DNA from: Alicyclobacillus contaminans DSM 17975
GTDB taxonomy: Bacteria; Bacillota; Bacilli; Alicyclobacillales; Alicyclobacillaceae
Length of the DNA: 64,000 nucleotides
Direction: 5' to 3'
NCBI RefSeq assembly: GCF_000429525.1
Contig: NZ_AUCA01000007.1
Location: 1 to 64,000, forward strand
Position numbers and translations under genes: made by a program. Below are positions 28,047-38,184 of the stretch, in pieces. Each line of letters starts with the position of its first letter. The first letter of the stretch is position 1. The notes beneath the pieces were generated by a model. It ran no database searches. It was not told the origin of the DNA and saw only the letters and a list, made by a program, of their open reading frames with translations.

Positions 28047-28239
28047 TGTTTTGCGGCGTGTGTTACCATGGAGTTGTGTGTTAGCCAAAGGTATGTGGGC
28101 GACAGCCCGATGGTCGGGGTTATGGCGCCCCCCGCTGAGTGGAGGTATACACCTCATACTCGGCTAGCTCACTTCTGGTGAAGTGACAAAAGATCCCCAG
28201 CTTCAAGCTAAGCAGAACGTCAAATAAGGGGGCCAAATC

Positions 28240-30222
28240 GTGCGCAACGGCTCGTTTCAACTGGTTTCGGAGTTTCAACCGCAGGGGGACCAACCTGCGG
28301 CGATTGCGTCGTTGGTGGAGGGCGCCTTGAAAGGACTGAAACATCAAACCCTGCTCGGCGTCACCGGATCTGGCAAGACGTTCACGATGGCCAGCATCAT
28401 CGCGAAGCTGAATCGGCCGACGTTGGTGATTGCCCACAACAAAACGCTGGCCGCGCAACTGGCTGCGGAATTCAAGGAGTTTTTCCCGCACAACGCGGTG
28501 GAGTATTTCGTCAGTTATTACGACTATTATCAACCGGAGGCGTACATTCCGTCGACGGATACCTATATCGAAAAAGACGCCAAAATCAACGATGAGATCG
28601 ACAAGTTGCGGCACTCGGCCACGGCATCTCTGTTGGAACGTAACGACGTTTTGGTGGTGGCCAGTGTCTCCGCCATTTATGGTTTGGGAAGTCCAGAGGA
28701 GTACCGAGGCCATGTGCTCTCGCTGCGGCCGGGTATGCAGCGCAGCCGCGACGACATTCTGCGGCGGCTGGTGGCCATGCAGTACGAACGGAACGACATC
28801 AACTTCACGCGCGGAACTTTCCGCGTTCGTGGCGATATTGTGGAGATCTTCCCCGCGTCCCGCGGAGAACAGGCGATTCGGGTGGAGATGTTCGGCGATG
28901 AGATTGAACGCGTGACGGAAATCGACGTATTGACCGGGGAGATTCTCGGTGTGCGTGAAAGTGTCGGCATCTATCCGGCCTCCCACTTCGTGACCTCGCG
29001 AGAACGTCTGGAACGGGCGGTGCAGCGCATCCGCGACGAGCTGGCCGAGCGGTTGGAGGAACTGCGCGCCAACGGCAAGCTGCTTGAGGCGCAGCGGCTG
29101 GAACAGCGCACCAATTATGACATTGAAATGATGCTCGAAATCGGGCACTGCGCCGGCATCGAGAACTATTCCCGGCATCTCGAGGGCCGGGCCGCCGGAG
29201 AGCCGCCGAATACGCTGCTCGATTACTTTCCCGACAACTTCATCACACTCATTGACGAATCCCATGTGACCATACCTCAGATTCGCGGTATGTACGGTGG
29301 GGACCGTTCTCGCAAGTTGACGCTGATTGAGCACGGATTTCGCCTGCCTTCCGCGGCGGACAACCGCCCCCTGACGTTCGAGGAGTTTGAGCAAAAGGTC
29401 GGGCAGGTCATCTACGTCTCAGCGACCCCCGGCCCGTACGAAGCGGAGCACGAGGAGAACCGGGCCGAGCAGATCATTCGACCCACCGGTTTGCTCGATC
29501 CGGAAATTTTTGTTCGTCCCATCAAAGGGCAGATTGACGATTTGGTCGGCGAGATTCAGCAGCGCATCCGCCGCGACGAGCGCGTGTTGGTCACCACGCT
29601 GACCAAGAAGATGGCGGAAGATCTCACCGACTATCTGAAAGAACTCGGGATCAAAGTCCGGTACCTGCATTCGGACATCAAGACGATTGAACGCATGGTG
29701 ATTTTGCGCGACCTGCGGCTGGGGGCGTTCGACGTCCTGGTGGGCATCAACCTGCTCCGAGAGGGACTGGACTTGCCGGAAGTGTCCTTGGTCGCAATTC
29801 TGGACGCGGATAAGGAAGGCTTCCTGCGCGACGAGCGTTCGCTGATTCAGACGATTGGCCGGGCGGCGCGCAACGCCAACGGCCAGGTGATCATGTACGC
29901 CGACACCATCACCGACTCCATGCGTGCGGCGATTGACGAGACGATGCGTCGACGCAAGAAGCAGATGGCCTTCAACGAACAACACGGAATCACGCCACAG
30001 ACGATTCAAAAGGCGGTGCGGGACGTCATCGAAGCGACGAAGGCTGCCGAGTCGAAAGCCGATTACCTGACCGCCGCGGAGAGGGCGCAAAAGCTCTCGA
30101 AGTCTGAACGCAAGGCGTTGGTGGAAAAACTGGAGAAAGAGATGAAAGAAGCGGCGAAGAATCTCGAGTTTGAACGCGCCGCAGAATTGCGTGATCTGCT
30201 GCTGGAGATTACCGGCGCCTGA
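28240..30222 (+). CDS. uvrB: Excinuclease ABC subunit B
   Basis: The 660-residue UvrB has Walker [10 protein letters not shown] (39-47), the damage-probing hairpin region [21 protein letters not shown] (about 91-111), DESHV as its DEAD-like box, motif [14 protein letters not shown] and a C-terminal UVR domain ([22 protein letters not shown]). It verifies DNA damage delivered by UvrA and recruits UvrC. The GTG start at 28240 has AAGGGGG 7 bases upstream. A LexA box precedes it, and uvrA follows. Confidence 0.97.
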   Translation: MRNGSFQLVSEFQPQGDQPAAIASLVEGALKGLKHQTLLGVTGSGKTFTMASIIAKLNRPTLVIAHNKTLAAQLAAEFKEFFPHNAVEYFVSYYDYYQPEAYIPSTDTYIEKDAKINDEIDKLRHSATASLLERNDVLVVASVSAIYGLGSPEEYRGHVLSLRPGMQRSRDDILRRLVAMQYERNDINFTRGTFRVRGDIVEIFPASRGEQAIRVEMFGDEIERVTEIDVLTGEILGVRESVGIYPASHFVTSRERLERAVQRIRDELAERLEELRANGKLLEAQRLEQRTNYDIEMMLEIGHCAGIENYSRHLEGRAAGEPPNTLLDYFPDNFITLIDESHVTIPQIRGMYGGDRSRKLTLIEHGFRLPSAADNRPLTFEEFEQKVGQVIYVSATPGPYEAEHEENRAEQIIRPTGLLDPEIFVRPIKGQIDDLVGEIQQRIRRDERVLVTTLTKKMAEDLTDYLKELGIKVRYLHSDIKTIERMVILRDLRLGAFDVLVGINLLREGLDLPEVSLVAILDADKEGFLRDERSLIQTIGRAARNANGQVIMYADTITDSMRAAIDETMRRRKKQMAFNEQHGITPQTIQKAVRDVIEATKAAESKADYLTAAERAQKLSKSERKALVEKLEKEMKEAAKNLEFERAAELRDLLLEITGA

Positions 30223-30328
30223 TGAACGTCGTTCGCGTGCGACGGGAGCGGTCAGCTGCCGGATGCGAGAAGACGGCGCCAATCCGCGGGATGATGGACT
30301 GAATGGGATGCGAGAAGGGAGTAAAGCC

Positions 30329-33208
30329 ATGTCACTTGACCAAATTGTCGTGAAAGGGGCCCGGGCCCACAATCTGAAAAACGTCCACGTGACCATTCCA
30401 CGGGACAAATTTGTGGTGCTCACAGGACTGAGCGGCTCAGGCAAGTCGTCGTTGGCGTTCGACACCATTTACGCGGAGGGGCAACGGCGCTATGTGGAGT
30501 CGCTGTCCGCGTATGCGCGCCAATTTCTCGGTCAGATGGACAAGCCGGATGTGGATTCGATTGAAGGGCTGTCGCCGGCCATCTCCATTGACCAGAAGAC
30601 AACAAGTCGAAATCCCCGGTCCACCGTGGGCACGGTGACGGAAATCTACGATTATCTCCGCTTGTTGTTCGCCCGCGTTGGGCGACCGTACTGCCCCCAC
30701 TGCAACATTCCCATCACTTCGCAGACTGTGGAGCAAATGGTGGATCGGATTCTCGAGTATCCGGAAGGGACCCGTCTGCAGGTGCTGGCGCCGGTGGTGC
30801 GGGGACGAAAAGGAGAACATCAAAGGCTTCTCGAAGACATTCGGAAGAACGGGTATGTCCGGGTTCGCGTGGACGGCGTGCTGCGGGAGGTCACCGAGGA
30901 CATCGCGTTGGAGAAGAATCGCAAGCACACCATCGAGGTGGTGGTGGACCGGATTGTGGTCCGATCCGACATCCATTCCCGCCTCGCCGATTCGCTGGAA
31001 ACCGCACTCGGCTTGTCGGGAGGGCTTGTGATCATCGACGTGATTGGCCAGGAGGAGTTGCTGTTCAGCCAAAACTTCGCCTGCCCGAATTGCGGATTCA
31101 GCGTGGGGGAACTGGCGCCTCGCATGTTCTCGTTCAACAGTCCGTTTGGCGCGTGTGAGACCTGCTATGGACTGGGCGTGCAGATGGAGGTGGATGAGGA
31201 ACTGGTGATTCCAAATCCCAGCTTGTCCATCGCGGAGGGCGCGATTGTTCCCTGGGCCGGCTCCACCTCTACCTATTATCCTCAGTTGTTGGAATCGGCC
31301 TGTCGGACATTTGGCATTCCGACCGACGTGCCAGTGCAGGATATTCCGAGCGATCAACTGCGGAAGGTCTTGTACGGGACGGGAGAAAAAATACGCTTCG
31401 TGTATGAAAACGACTTTGGACAGGTCAAGACTGCAGAGGTCCTGTTTGAAGGGGTCATTCCGAATCTGCAGCGGCGGCACCGTGAAACGACGTCTGACTC
31501 AATCCGCGAGTTCATTGAGGAATTCATGGCCACCAAAGCCTGCCCCAGCTGTCACGGGCGACGGTTGAAGCCGCAGAGTCTGGCCGTGCGGGTGGGCGAA
31601 TTGAACATCTCCGAACTGACCGACCTGTCGGTGACCGAGGCGCTTTCATACATCGAGTCGTTAACCTTGACCGAAAAGGAACAGGCCATTGCCCGGCTGA
31701 TTCTGAGAGAGATTTCAGCGCGATTGGGATTTCTTCGGGATGTGGGGCTCGAGTACCTGACGCTGTCGCGGTCGGCGGGAACGCTGTCCGGCGGGGAGGC
31801 GCAGCGGATTCGGCTGGCGACGCAGCTCGGATCGAGCTTGATGGGCGTGTTGTATATTCTCGACGAACCAAGCATTGGGCTGCACCAGCGGGATAACGAA
31901 CGGCTCATCCGCACACTCGAGCACATGCGGGACCTCGGCAACACGCTCATTGTGGTGGAGCACGACGAAGACACAATGCTGGCCGCGGACTACATCATCG
32001 ACATGGGGCCGGGGGCCGGCATGCACGGCGGAGAGGTGGTCAGCGCGGGCACGCCTCAGCAAATCATGGCCGATCCCAACTCGCTCACGGGTCAGTTCCT
32101 GTCCGGCCGGCGGTTCATTCCAGTGCCGACACAGCGCCGGAAACCGGATGGCCGGTGGTTGAAAGTGAAGGGCGCGAAGGAGAACAACCTGAAGAACGTG
32201 ACGGTCAAGGTGCCGATTGGATTGTTCACCTGCGTCACAGGCGTGTCGGGCTCCGGGAAGTCCACGTTGGTCAACGAGATCATCTACAAGACGCTGGCTC
32301 GCGACCTGAATCGGGCGCGGGTCCGTCCGGGGCAATGCACGGGCCTGGAAGGGTTGGAGCATCTGGACAAAGTGGTGGACATTGACCAGTCGCCCATCGG
32401 CCGGACGCCGCGTTCCAACCCGGCGACGTATACGGGGGTGTTCGATGACATCCGGGATCTGTTTGCCACGACCAACGAGGCCAAGATGCGCGGTTACAAA
32501 AAGGGACGGTTCAGTTTCAATGTGCGCGGGGGCCGCTGCGAGGCCTGCAAGGGCGACGGGATTATCAAAATTGAGATGCATTTCCTGCCGGACGTGTACG
32601 TGCCCTGTGAAGTCTGTAAGGGCAAGCGGTACAACCGCGAAACGCTCGAGGTGAAATACAAGGGGAAGAGCATCGCGGATGTGCTCGATATGACGGTGGA
32701 GGACGCCTGCCAGTTCTTTGAGAACATCCCGCGGGTCGCGCGCAAGTTGCAAACGTTGGTGGACGTGGGATTGGGCTACATGAAACTGGGGCAGCCCGCG
32801 ACGACGCTGTCCGGCGGCGAGGCGCAGCGCGTCAAGTTGGCGTCCGAGCTACACCGGCGGTCCAACGGCCGCACGCTGTACATTCTTGACGAGCCCACGA
32901 CCGGTCTGCACGTGGCCGACATTGAAAAACTGCTGGTTGTGCTTCATCGGTTGGTGGACGGCGGTGACACGGTGCTGGTCATCGAACATAACCTGGACGT
33001 CATCAAAACGGCGGACTATCTGATTGACCTCGGTCCGGAGGGAGGCGCCGGGGGCGGACAGGTGGTCGGTGTAGGGACGCCGGAAGAGTTGATCCGCGTG
33101 GACGGATCGTATACTGGGAAATTCCTCAAACCCATCATGGAGCGCGATAAAGCACGGGCACGCGGTGAGCGGGTGCCGGCGGCAATCGCGCAGGGAAGCA
33201 GCGCATGA
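30329..33208 (+). CDS. uvrA: Excinuclease ABC subunit A
   Basis: The 959-residue UvrA has two ABC ATPase modules. Walker A motifs are GLSGSGKSS (near 32) and GVSGSGKST (near 637), with LSGGEAQR signatures in both halves. Zinc-finger cysteines include CPHC/CPNC and CEACKGDG. It scans DNA for bulky damage and loads UvrB. The ATG at 30329 has AAGGGAG 7 bases upstream, so the longer frame that runs into the end of uvrB is rejected. It overlaps the next gene as ATGA. Confidence 0.97.
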   Translation: MSLDQIVVKGARAHNLKNVHVTIPRDKFVVLTGLSGSGKSSLAFDTIYAEGQRRYVESLSAYARQFLGQMDKPDVDSIEGLSPAISIDQKTTSRNPRSTVGTVTEIYDYLRLLFARVGRPYCPHCNIPITSQTVEQMVDRILEYPEGTRLQVLAPVVRGRKGEHQRLLEDIRKNGYVRVRVDGVLREVTEDIALEKNRKHTIEVVVDRIVVRSDIHSRLADSLETALGLSGGLVIIDVIGQEELLFSQNFACPNCGFSVGELAPRMFSFNSPFGACETCYGLGVQMEVDEELVIPNPSLSIAEGAIVPWAGSTSTYYPQLLESACRTFGIPTDVPVQDIPSDQLRKVLYGTGEKIRFVYENDFGQVKTAEVLFEGVIPNLQRRHRETTSDSIREFIEEFMATKACPSCHGRRLKPQSLAVRVGELNISELTDLSVTEALSYIESLTLTEKEQAIARLILREISARLGFLRDVGLEYLTLSRSAGTLSGGEAQRIRLATQLGSSLMGVLYILDEPSIGLHQRDNERLIRTLEHMRDLGNTLIVVEHDEDTMLAADYIIDMGPGAGMHGGEVVSAGTPQQIMADPNSLTGQFLSGRRFIPVPTQRRKPDGRWLKVKGAKENNLKNVTVKVPIGLFTCVTGVSGSGKSTLVNEIIYKTLARDLNRARVRPGQCTGLEGLEHLDKVVDIDQSPIGRTPRSNPATYTGVFDDIRDLFATTNEAKMRGYKKGRFSFNVRGGRCEACKGDGIIKIEMHFLPDVYVPCEVCKGKRYNRETLEVKYKGKSIADVLDMTVEDACQFFENIPRVARKLQTLVDVGLGYMKLGQPATTLSGGEAQRVKLASELHRRSNGRTLYILDEPTTGLHVADIEKLLVVLHRLVDGGDTVLVIEHNLDVIKTADYLIDLGPEGGAGGGQVVGVGTPEELIRVDGSYTGKFLKPIMERDKARARGERVPAAIAQGSSA

Positions 33209-34323
33209 GCGACTGGTGGAATGGAGTGATTGCCCATTGGGGGGCGGCGCTGCACATTCCACTCGCGGTCGAGCGGCTTTCTCCCAACGATGCGGATCTC
33301 CCGGTGGGAGAATGGCGGTTCGAAGGCGGGACGTGGAGGCTGCGGCTCGATGCAGAGTATTGTGTTGTCTGCTCGCGCTCGGACCTCTCGGACGCCACAC
33401 GGGCGGCGCTGCGCTGGACGCTCGACATGGCGCGTCGCTCCTCGCGGCAGAGCTGGCAGTCGTGGTTGCGGGAACGGGTTCAACTCCGTTTGCAGGACGG
33501 CGACGGCAAGCGTGGCGTAGAGATTGGATTCAGCGATGTGACGCCATCGCTCCCGGCCGGCTACTTGGTGTGGCTGCATCCGTGGTCTCCAAGCGGGCAG
33601 GCGGCTTCCGGGACGCATCATCCTGCCGGGCGGCCGTCCGTCGCCGACGTGGCGAATGCCCTGGCCGCCGGGAGTTGGCTCGGATGGCTGGACCCGGGAC
33701 GGACGGTGCCCTACACAACGGGGCTCGTGTACTGTACGCTGAACGCACTGGACACGGCGCTGGATGACATGCTTCCCGACGGTGAACCGGACACCGTCTC
33801 GGCGTTTCGCGAGCTGCAACGGGTCAAGCAGTGGGTCTCGGCGCTGTTGGTTCAATTGGAGGCGGATCTATATTTTCCGGCGCGCGCGGTGGTGGGGGCT
33901 TCCATTCGGCACGCGGGCGATGTGGAATGGGCCATTCAGTCGCTGAGGGACACCTGGCGCGTGGCGTCCATGCCGCATCATGCCGAACGCGTATTGGGCT
34001 GGGGCGAAGCTGCGGTCGAGCATCTGCTGCTGGCCCTGTCCGGGCACAGTCGGTCACAGTTTCGAAAAATGGTGGAGTTGCGAACGATGGAGCCGCCGGT
34101 GGAACTGAGTGGAGAACTGTTGGAAACGCTGCTCGGCGTGATTCGTGCGGATCTGAACGTCAGTGAGGCCGCGCGCCTTCTGTACCTGCATCGCAACACG
34201 CTGCTCAACCGGATTGAGCGCATTCGCCAACACACGGGATACGATATCCGCCATTTTGCCGATGCTTTGGCCCTGTGGTTGCTGTACGTGCTCGAGTCGG
34301 TGCCGGGAGCATCCGACGCCTGA
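33205..34323 (+). CDS. PucR/CdaR-type transcriptional regulator
   Basis: The 372-residue protein has a C-terminal PucR-type helix-turn-helix (about 315-365, [20 protein letters not shown] then a [17 protein letters not shown] tail). The long N-terminal part has no recognised sensor domain. Relatives control purine, sugar-acid or polyamine use. The start overlaps the uvrA stop as ATGA, so translation is coupled to an SOS gene, which is unusual for a metabolic regulator. The next gene is the msmX-type ATPase, but a gap of 140 bases separates them. Confidence 0.8.
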   Translation: MSDWWNGVIAHWGAALHIPLAVERLSPNDADLPVGEWRFEGGTWRLRLDAEYCVVCSRSDLSDATRAALRWTLDMARRSSRQSWQSWLRERVQLRLQDGDGKRGVEIGFSDVTPSLPAGYLVWLHPWSPSGQAASGTHHPAGRPSVADVANALAAGSWLGWLDPGRTVPYTTGLVYCTLNALDTALDDMLPDGEPDTVSAFRELQRVKQWVSALLVQLEADLYFPARAVVGASIRHAGDVEWAIQSLRDTWRVASMPHHAERVLGWGEAAVEHLLLALSGHSRSQFRKMVELRTMEPPVELSGELLETLLGVIRADLNVSEAARLLYLHRNTLLNRIERIRQHTGYDIRHFADALALWLLYVLESVPGASDA

Positions 34324-34463
34324 GTGCGGAGTGCCCAATCCTCGGGTGGAAATCCGTGCACGTTGCCCGTCGGTGGCCTGTCGGCCCACCGGTATACTGA
34401 GTCTGTATATTCACTCGGCAGTGATGGATGAGAGAATGCAGACGATGTGAGGGGGAGCTTGAC

Positions 34464-35588
34464 ATGGCTCGCGTGAAACTGGAGCATGTATGGAAGAAGT
34501 ACACGAATGAAGTGGCGGCTGTCAAAGACTTCAACCTGGATATTCAGGACAAGGAGTTCGTGGTGTTTGTCGGTCCGTCCGGCTGCGGCAAGACCACAAC
34601 ACTGCGCATGATTGCTGGGTTGGAGGATATTTCGTCCGGCGATCTGTACATTGGCGAACGCCGCGTGAATGACGTGGCGCCGAAAGACCGGGACATCGCG
34701 ATGGTGTTCCAAAACTACGCGCTGTATCCGCATATGTCGGTCTATCAGAACATGGCATTCGCCCTCAAGCTGCGGAAAACGCCGAAGGATGAGATTGACA
34801 AGCGCGTTCGTGAAGCGGCTCGCATCTTGGACATCTCGCATCTGTTGGATCGAAAGCCGAAGGCACTGTCCGGCGGTCAGCGGCAACGCGTGGCGCTGGG
34901 GCGGGCCATTGTCCGTGAACCACAGGTCTTTCTGATGGACGAACCGCTGTCCAACCTGGACGCCAAGCTGCGGGTGCAGATGCGGGCGGAGATTCGCAAA
35001 CTGCATCAATCCATCCAGACCACGTTTATCTACGTGACGCACGACCAGACGGAAGCCATGACGATGGGCGACCGCATTGTCGTGATGCGCGACGGCGTCA
35101 TTCAGCAGGCCGACACGCCGCAGCGCGTGTACAGCCATCCCGTGAATATGTTTGTCGCGGGTTTCATCGGATCGCCCGCGATGAACTTCCTGCGCGGAGA
35201 ACTGGCCGAAGAGGGCGGTGCCCTGTACTTCCGTGCGCCGGAGATCAACATCCGACTGCCGGAAGGGCGTTATGAGGCGATTCGCGCCGCAAACGTGATT
35301 GGCAAACCGGTCGTCCTCGGCATTCGTCCTGAGGATCTGCACAACGACGAGGTGTTTTTGCAAACGTATCCGGAGGCGACGCTGCAAACTCATGTCGAAG
35401 TTGTCGAACACATGGGTTCCGAATTGTATCTGCACGTGAATGTGGGCGGTCAAACGGTGGTGGCCCGCGTCAACGCGCGCTTCGATGTGCGTCCTGGCAC
35501 GAATTTGTCGCTGGCGCTCGACCTGAACAAGATCCACGTCTTCGATGCAGAAACGGAAGCAGCGATCCCCCATCCAACGCAGGGGTGA
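34464..35588 (+). CDS. msmX: Sugar ABC transporter ATP-binding protein, MsmX/UgpC type
   Basis: The 374-residue ATPase has Walker A GPSGCGKT (37-44), Q-loop FQNYALYPHMSVYQN, LSGGQRQRVALGRAI, Walker B LMDEPLSNLD and a C-terminal TOBE-type regulatory domain (about 240-370). MsmX proteins serve many sugar importers from one stand-alone gene, and none of the other transporter subunits are here. GAGGGGGAG precedes the ATG at 34464. It lies 6 bases before hprK, which ties sugar uptake to catabolite control. Confidence 0.9.
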   Translation: MARVKLEHVWKKYTNEVAAVKDFNLDIQDKEFVVFVGPSGCGKTTTLRMIAGLEDISSGDLYIGERRVNDVAPKDRDIAMVFQNYALYPHMSVYQNMAFALKLRKTPKDEIDKRVREAARILDISHLLDRKPKALSGGQRQRVALGRAIVREPQVFLMDEPLSNLDAKLRVQMRAEIRKLHQSIQTTFIYVTHDQTEAMTMGDRIVVMRDGVIQQADTPQRVYSHPVNMFVAGFIGSPAMNFLRGELAEEGGALYFRAPEINIRLPEGRYEAIRAANVIGKPVVLGIRPEDLHNDEVFLQTYPEATLQTHVEVVEHMGSELYLHVNVGGQTVVARVNARFDVRPGTNLSLALDLNKIHVFDAETEAAIPHPTQG

Positions 35589-35594
35589 TAGCGA

Positions 35595-36533
35595 ATGAGT
35601 AAGTTGCGGTCGGTGACCGTGGAGGAACTGGTGGAAGGCGTCGGGCTGACGGTGTTCACCCCGTCAGCAGACATGTCGCGGAAAATTACAACGGTAGACA
35701 TCCACCGCCCCGGCTTGGCACTGGCCGGCTACCTTCGGTATCATGCGGCGGAGCGCATCCAGCTGTTGGGACGCACCGAGTTGTCTTTCCTCAACGGCAT
35801 GGACAAGCGAGAACAGGCGTTGCGGTTGTTTGCCTTCTGTTCCTATGAACAGACACCGTGCCTGATTGTCACGCGCGGAGAGGCTCCGCCAGAACTGTTG
35901 TTGAAAGAGGCCACGTCGCGCGGTCTGCCCGTGCTCGGAACCAAAATGGTGACCACGCGGGCGGCTGCGGTGCTCTCCAACTTTCTCGAAGAACAACTTG
36001 CGCCGGAAATCATGGTGCATGGCGTGCTCGTCGACGTGTACGGGATTGGCATCCTCATCACCGGATCGAGTGGGATAGGCAAGAGCGAGACCGCGCTGGA
36101 ATTGATTAAGCGCGGTCACCGACTGGTGGCGGATGACGCGGTGATTCTCCGGCAGGTGGCGGACGACACTCTGGTGGGCAGTCCGCCGCCGCTGCTCAAA
36201 TACCTGCTCGAGATTCGCGGGCTCGGCGTGCTCAATGCGATGACGCTATTCGGCGCCGGCTCCGTCCGCACCCATAAGAAGGTGGCGATGACGATTCACC
36301 TGGAGGCGTGGCAGGACGATGTGGCCTATGATCGACTGGGCATTGACGAGCAAACGGTGCGCATTCTCGACACGGAGATTCCTTCTCTGACGGTGCCGGT
36401 TCGACCGGGGAGAAACCTGGCGGTCATTGTCGAGGTCGCGGCCATGAACCATCGCTTGAAGCGAATCGGGTACAATGCGGCGCGCGCGTTCTCCGAGGAA
36501 TTGGCTCAGGCGATTGGGCAACACCATGAATGA
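35595..36533 (+). CDS. hprK: HPr kinase/phosphorylase
   Basis: The 312-residue HprK has P-loop GSSGIGKS (157-164), followed by the HRLVADDAV strand and the signature EIRGLGVLNAMTLFG (about 205-220). It phosphorylates Ser46 of HPr and Crh when glycolytic intermediates are high and reverses this with phosphate. Crh with a proper Ser46 is encoded at 46783. It is probably co-transcribed with msmX. In Bacillus hprK heads an operon with lgt; here a terminator follows instead. Confidence 0.96.
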   Translation: MSKLRSVTVEELVEGVGLTVFTPSADMSRKITTVDIHRPGLALAGYLRYHAAERIQLLGRTELSFLNGMDKREQALRLFAFCSYEQTPCLIVTRGEAPPELLLKEATSRGLPVLGTKMVTTRAAAVLSNFLEEQLAPEIMVHGVLVDVYGIGILITGSSGIGKSETALELIKRGHRLVADDAVILRQVADDTLVGSPPPLLKYLLEIRGLGVLNAMTLFGAGSVRTHKKVAMTIHLEAWQDDVAYDRLGIDEQTVRILDTEIPSLTVPVRPGRNLAVIVEVAAMNHRLKRIGYNAARAFSEELAQAIGQHHE

Positions 36534-36556
36534 CCATCCCGACGCTGGATGAAAGC

Positions 36557-36586
36557 AAGCCCGTGATCCGACCGGATCGCGGGCTT
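36557..36586 (+). terminator. Probable terminator after hprK
   Basis: AAGCCCGTGATCC pairs with GGATCGCGGGCTT (one mismatch or wobble) around a short loop. The following T-run is poor. Confidence 0.6.
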
Positions 36587-36704
36587 CATGTTGTTGGGAA
36601 AGCGTGGATCGTGGCGATGATTGAAGGAATTTTGACGTTTGCGTCGAATTACCCCACTTGGCTCAGTGTGATATGAAGGGCAAGATGGGGAAGGGGTCGG
36701 TCGA

Positions 36705-38063
36705 GTGAACTGGTTCGCCCGAGCGCGTAGAGCGCCCGCGCGATTGCCTGCGGCAAGTGCGGAAAGCAAAGGGACAAGCAGCAATTCTCGATGGCAGCGA
36801 TGGTATTCGGGATGGCGGCGAGAGTGGCAACGGATTTCACCCACGCGATTGTACTTCGCTTCTGCAGTTTCGTTGGCAGTGTTTTTCGGTGCATCCTACC
36901 TCGCAGTCTCCGCAATTCACAGCACGTCAGACTGGAAACGGGTATTTAGCAACGGTACGTACGTTGGCATGATCCCCAACGATGATGAAGTGGTCGCCTC
37001 CGTTCAGCGGTTGGCAGTTGGGTACCATGTGGATGTGCGTATGGAGGACGTGCACACCAGCGTTCCCAGCACGTATGATTGGCAAATGGCCGCGGGCCTG
37101 CCGGTGACGGCGGTCGCGGTGATGTATAATGGGAAACCCGTTGTCTACACGGCGGACGATGCGTCGGCCACCCAAGTGCTGCAACGGGTTCAACAGGCGT
37201 TGGCCCCGACCGGCGTCGCGGCGGATGATGTGCAGTTCGCCGGCAAAGTTGCCTTGCAACCGACGGTGGTCAGTGTGGCCAACGTGATGAGTCCGGATTC
37301 TGCGGTGCGCTATATTTTACACCCTTCCCGCACCACGCTGGTGGGCCGCGGCATCAGTTTGCGCATGATTGCGGACGGCGCCGATGCATCGCGCGCGGTT
37401 TCACCTCCGTCGACCGCCGAGGCACCGCTGATGGCGGTGGAGGCGGATGTGACGGTGTCTCGAGAAGTCGCGGTGCCGTACACCATCCAGTACGTTAAAT
37501 CCAATCAACTGGCGGCCGGCACGGTGAAGGTACAACGTCACGGACAGCCGGGGAAGAAGCGAGAGCAAGTGGAGGTTCGCTACGTGAACGGGAAGCCGGT
37601 TGGACAAAAGGTTGTTCAACAGACGGTTCTGCAATCTCCGCAACCGGAGGTGGCGTTGCTCGGAATCAACAACGGGGTGGCTTCCGGCAGTTGGCAATGG
37701 CCGAGTCCATACACGGATATCACGTCTCCGTTCGGCTATCGGTCGCTCGACGGCGGGGAGATGCATCCGGGGGTGGACATTGGATGCCCCATCGGTACGC
37801 CGGTGTACGCGTCGAACAACGGCGTCGTGGAAGAGGCCGGCTGGAACAGCGGGGGATACGGGAACTGGATCAAGATCAACAATGGGAATGGCATTGAAAC
37901 GGTATATGGTCATTTGTCGCGCCCCGTGGTGCACGCGGGACAGACGGTCAGCAAAGGCCAGTTGATTGGCTATTCCGGCGATACCGGCCATGTGACGGGG
38001 CCCCATCTGCATTACGAAGTGCGTATCAACGGCCGACCGGTGGAACCAACCCCGTACATGTGA
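36705..38063 (+). CDS. M23 peptidoglycan endopeptidase with G5 domain
   Basis: The 452-residue protein has an N-terminal membrane anchor (about 46-68), an extracellular linker region, a G5 domain (about 250-322, EVAVPYTIQYVKSNQLAAG to VNGKPVGQKVVQQT) and a C-terminal M23 (LytM) domain with HPGVDIG and HLHYE zinc motifs (about 348 and 437). It should cut peptide cross-bridges in the cell wall while anchored to the membrane. GTG at 36705 follows AAGGGG. Sporulation-linked or vegetative use cannot be told from sequence. Confidence 0.9.
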   Translation: MNWFARARRAPARLPAASAESKGTSSNSRWQRWYSGWRREWQRISPTRLYFASAVSLAVFFGASYLAVSAIHSTSDWKRVFSNGTYVGMIPNDDEVVASVQRLAVGYHVDVRMEDVHTSVPSTYDWQMAAGLPVTAVAVMYNGKPVVYTADDASATQVLQRVQQALAPTGVAADDVQFAGKVALQPTVVSVANVMSPDSAVRYILHPSRTTLVGRGISLRMIADGADASRAVSPPSTAEAPLMAVEADVTVSREVAVPYTIQYVKSNQLAAGTVKVQRHGQPGKKREQVEVRYVNGKPVGQKVVQQTVLQSPQPEVALLGINNGVASGSWQWPSPYTDITSPFGYRSLDGGEMHPGVDIGCPIGTPVYASNNGVVEEAGWNSGGYGNWIKINNGNGIETVYGHLSRPVVHAGQTVSKGQLIGYSGDTGHVTGPHLHYEVRINGRPVEPTPYM

Positions 38064-38114
38064 CGGCTGCGTGCCAGGAGTCCGCAGCGTCGTTCAAACC
38101 GCATCGGAAATGAT

Positions 38115-38148
38115 AGAGCCAGAGGAGGCGGCCTCCTCTGGCTCTTGT
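38115..38148. terminator. Bidirectional terminator between M23 gene and argS
   Basis: A 15-bp stem (38115-38129 with 38131-38145) rich in GC is followed by TTGTATT on the plus strand and TATCATTT on the minus strand. It lies between two convergent genes. Confidence 0.85.
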
Positions 38149-38184
38149 ATTTATGAGGCGAAATCGGTGGATTGCCTCAGAGAC

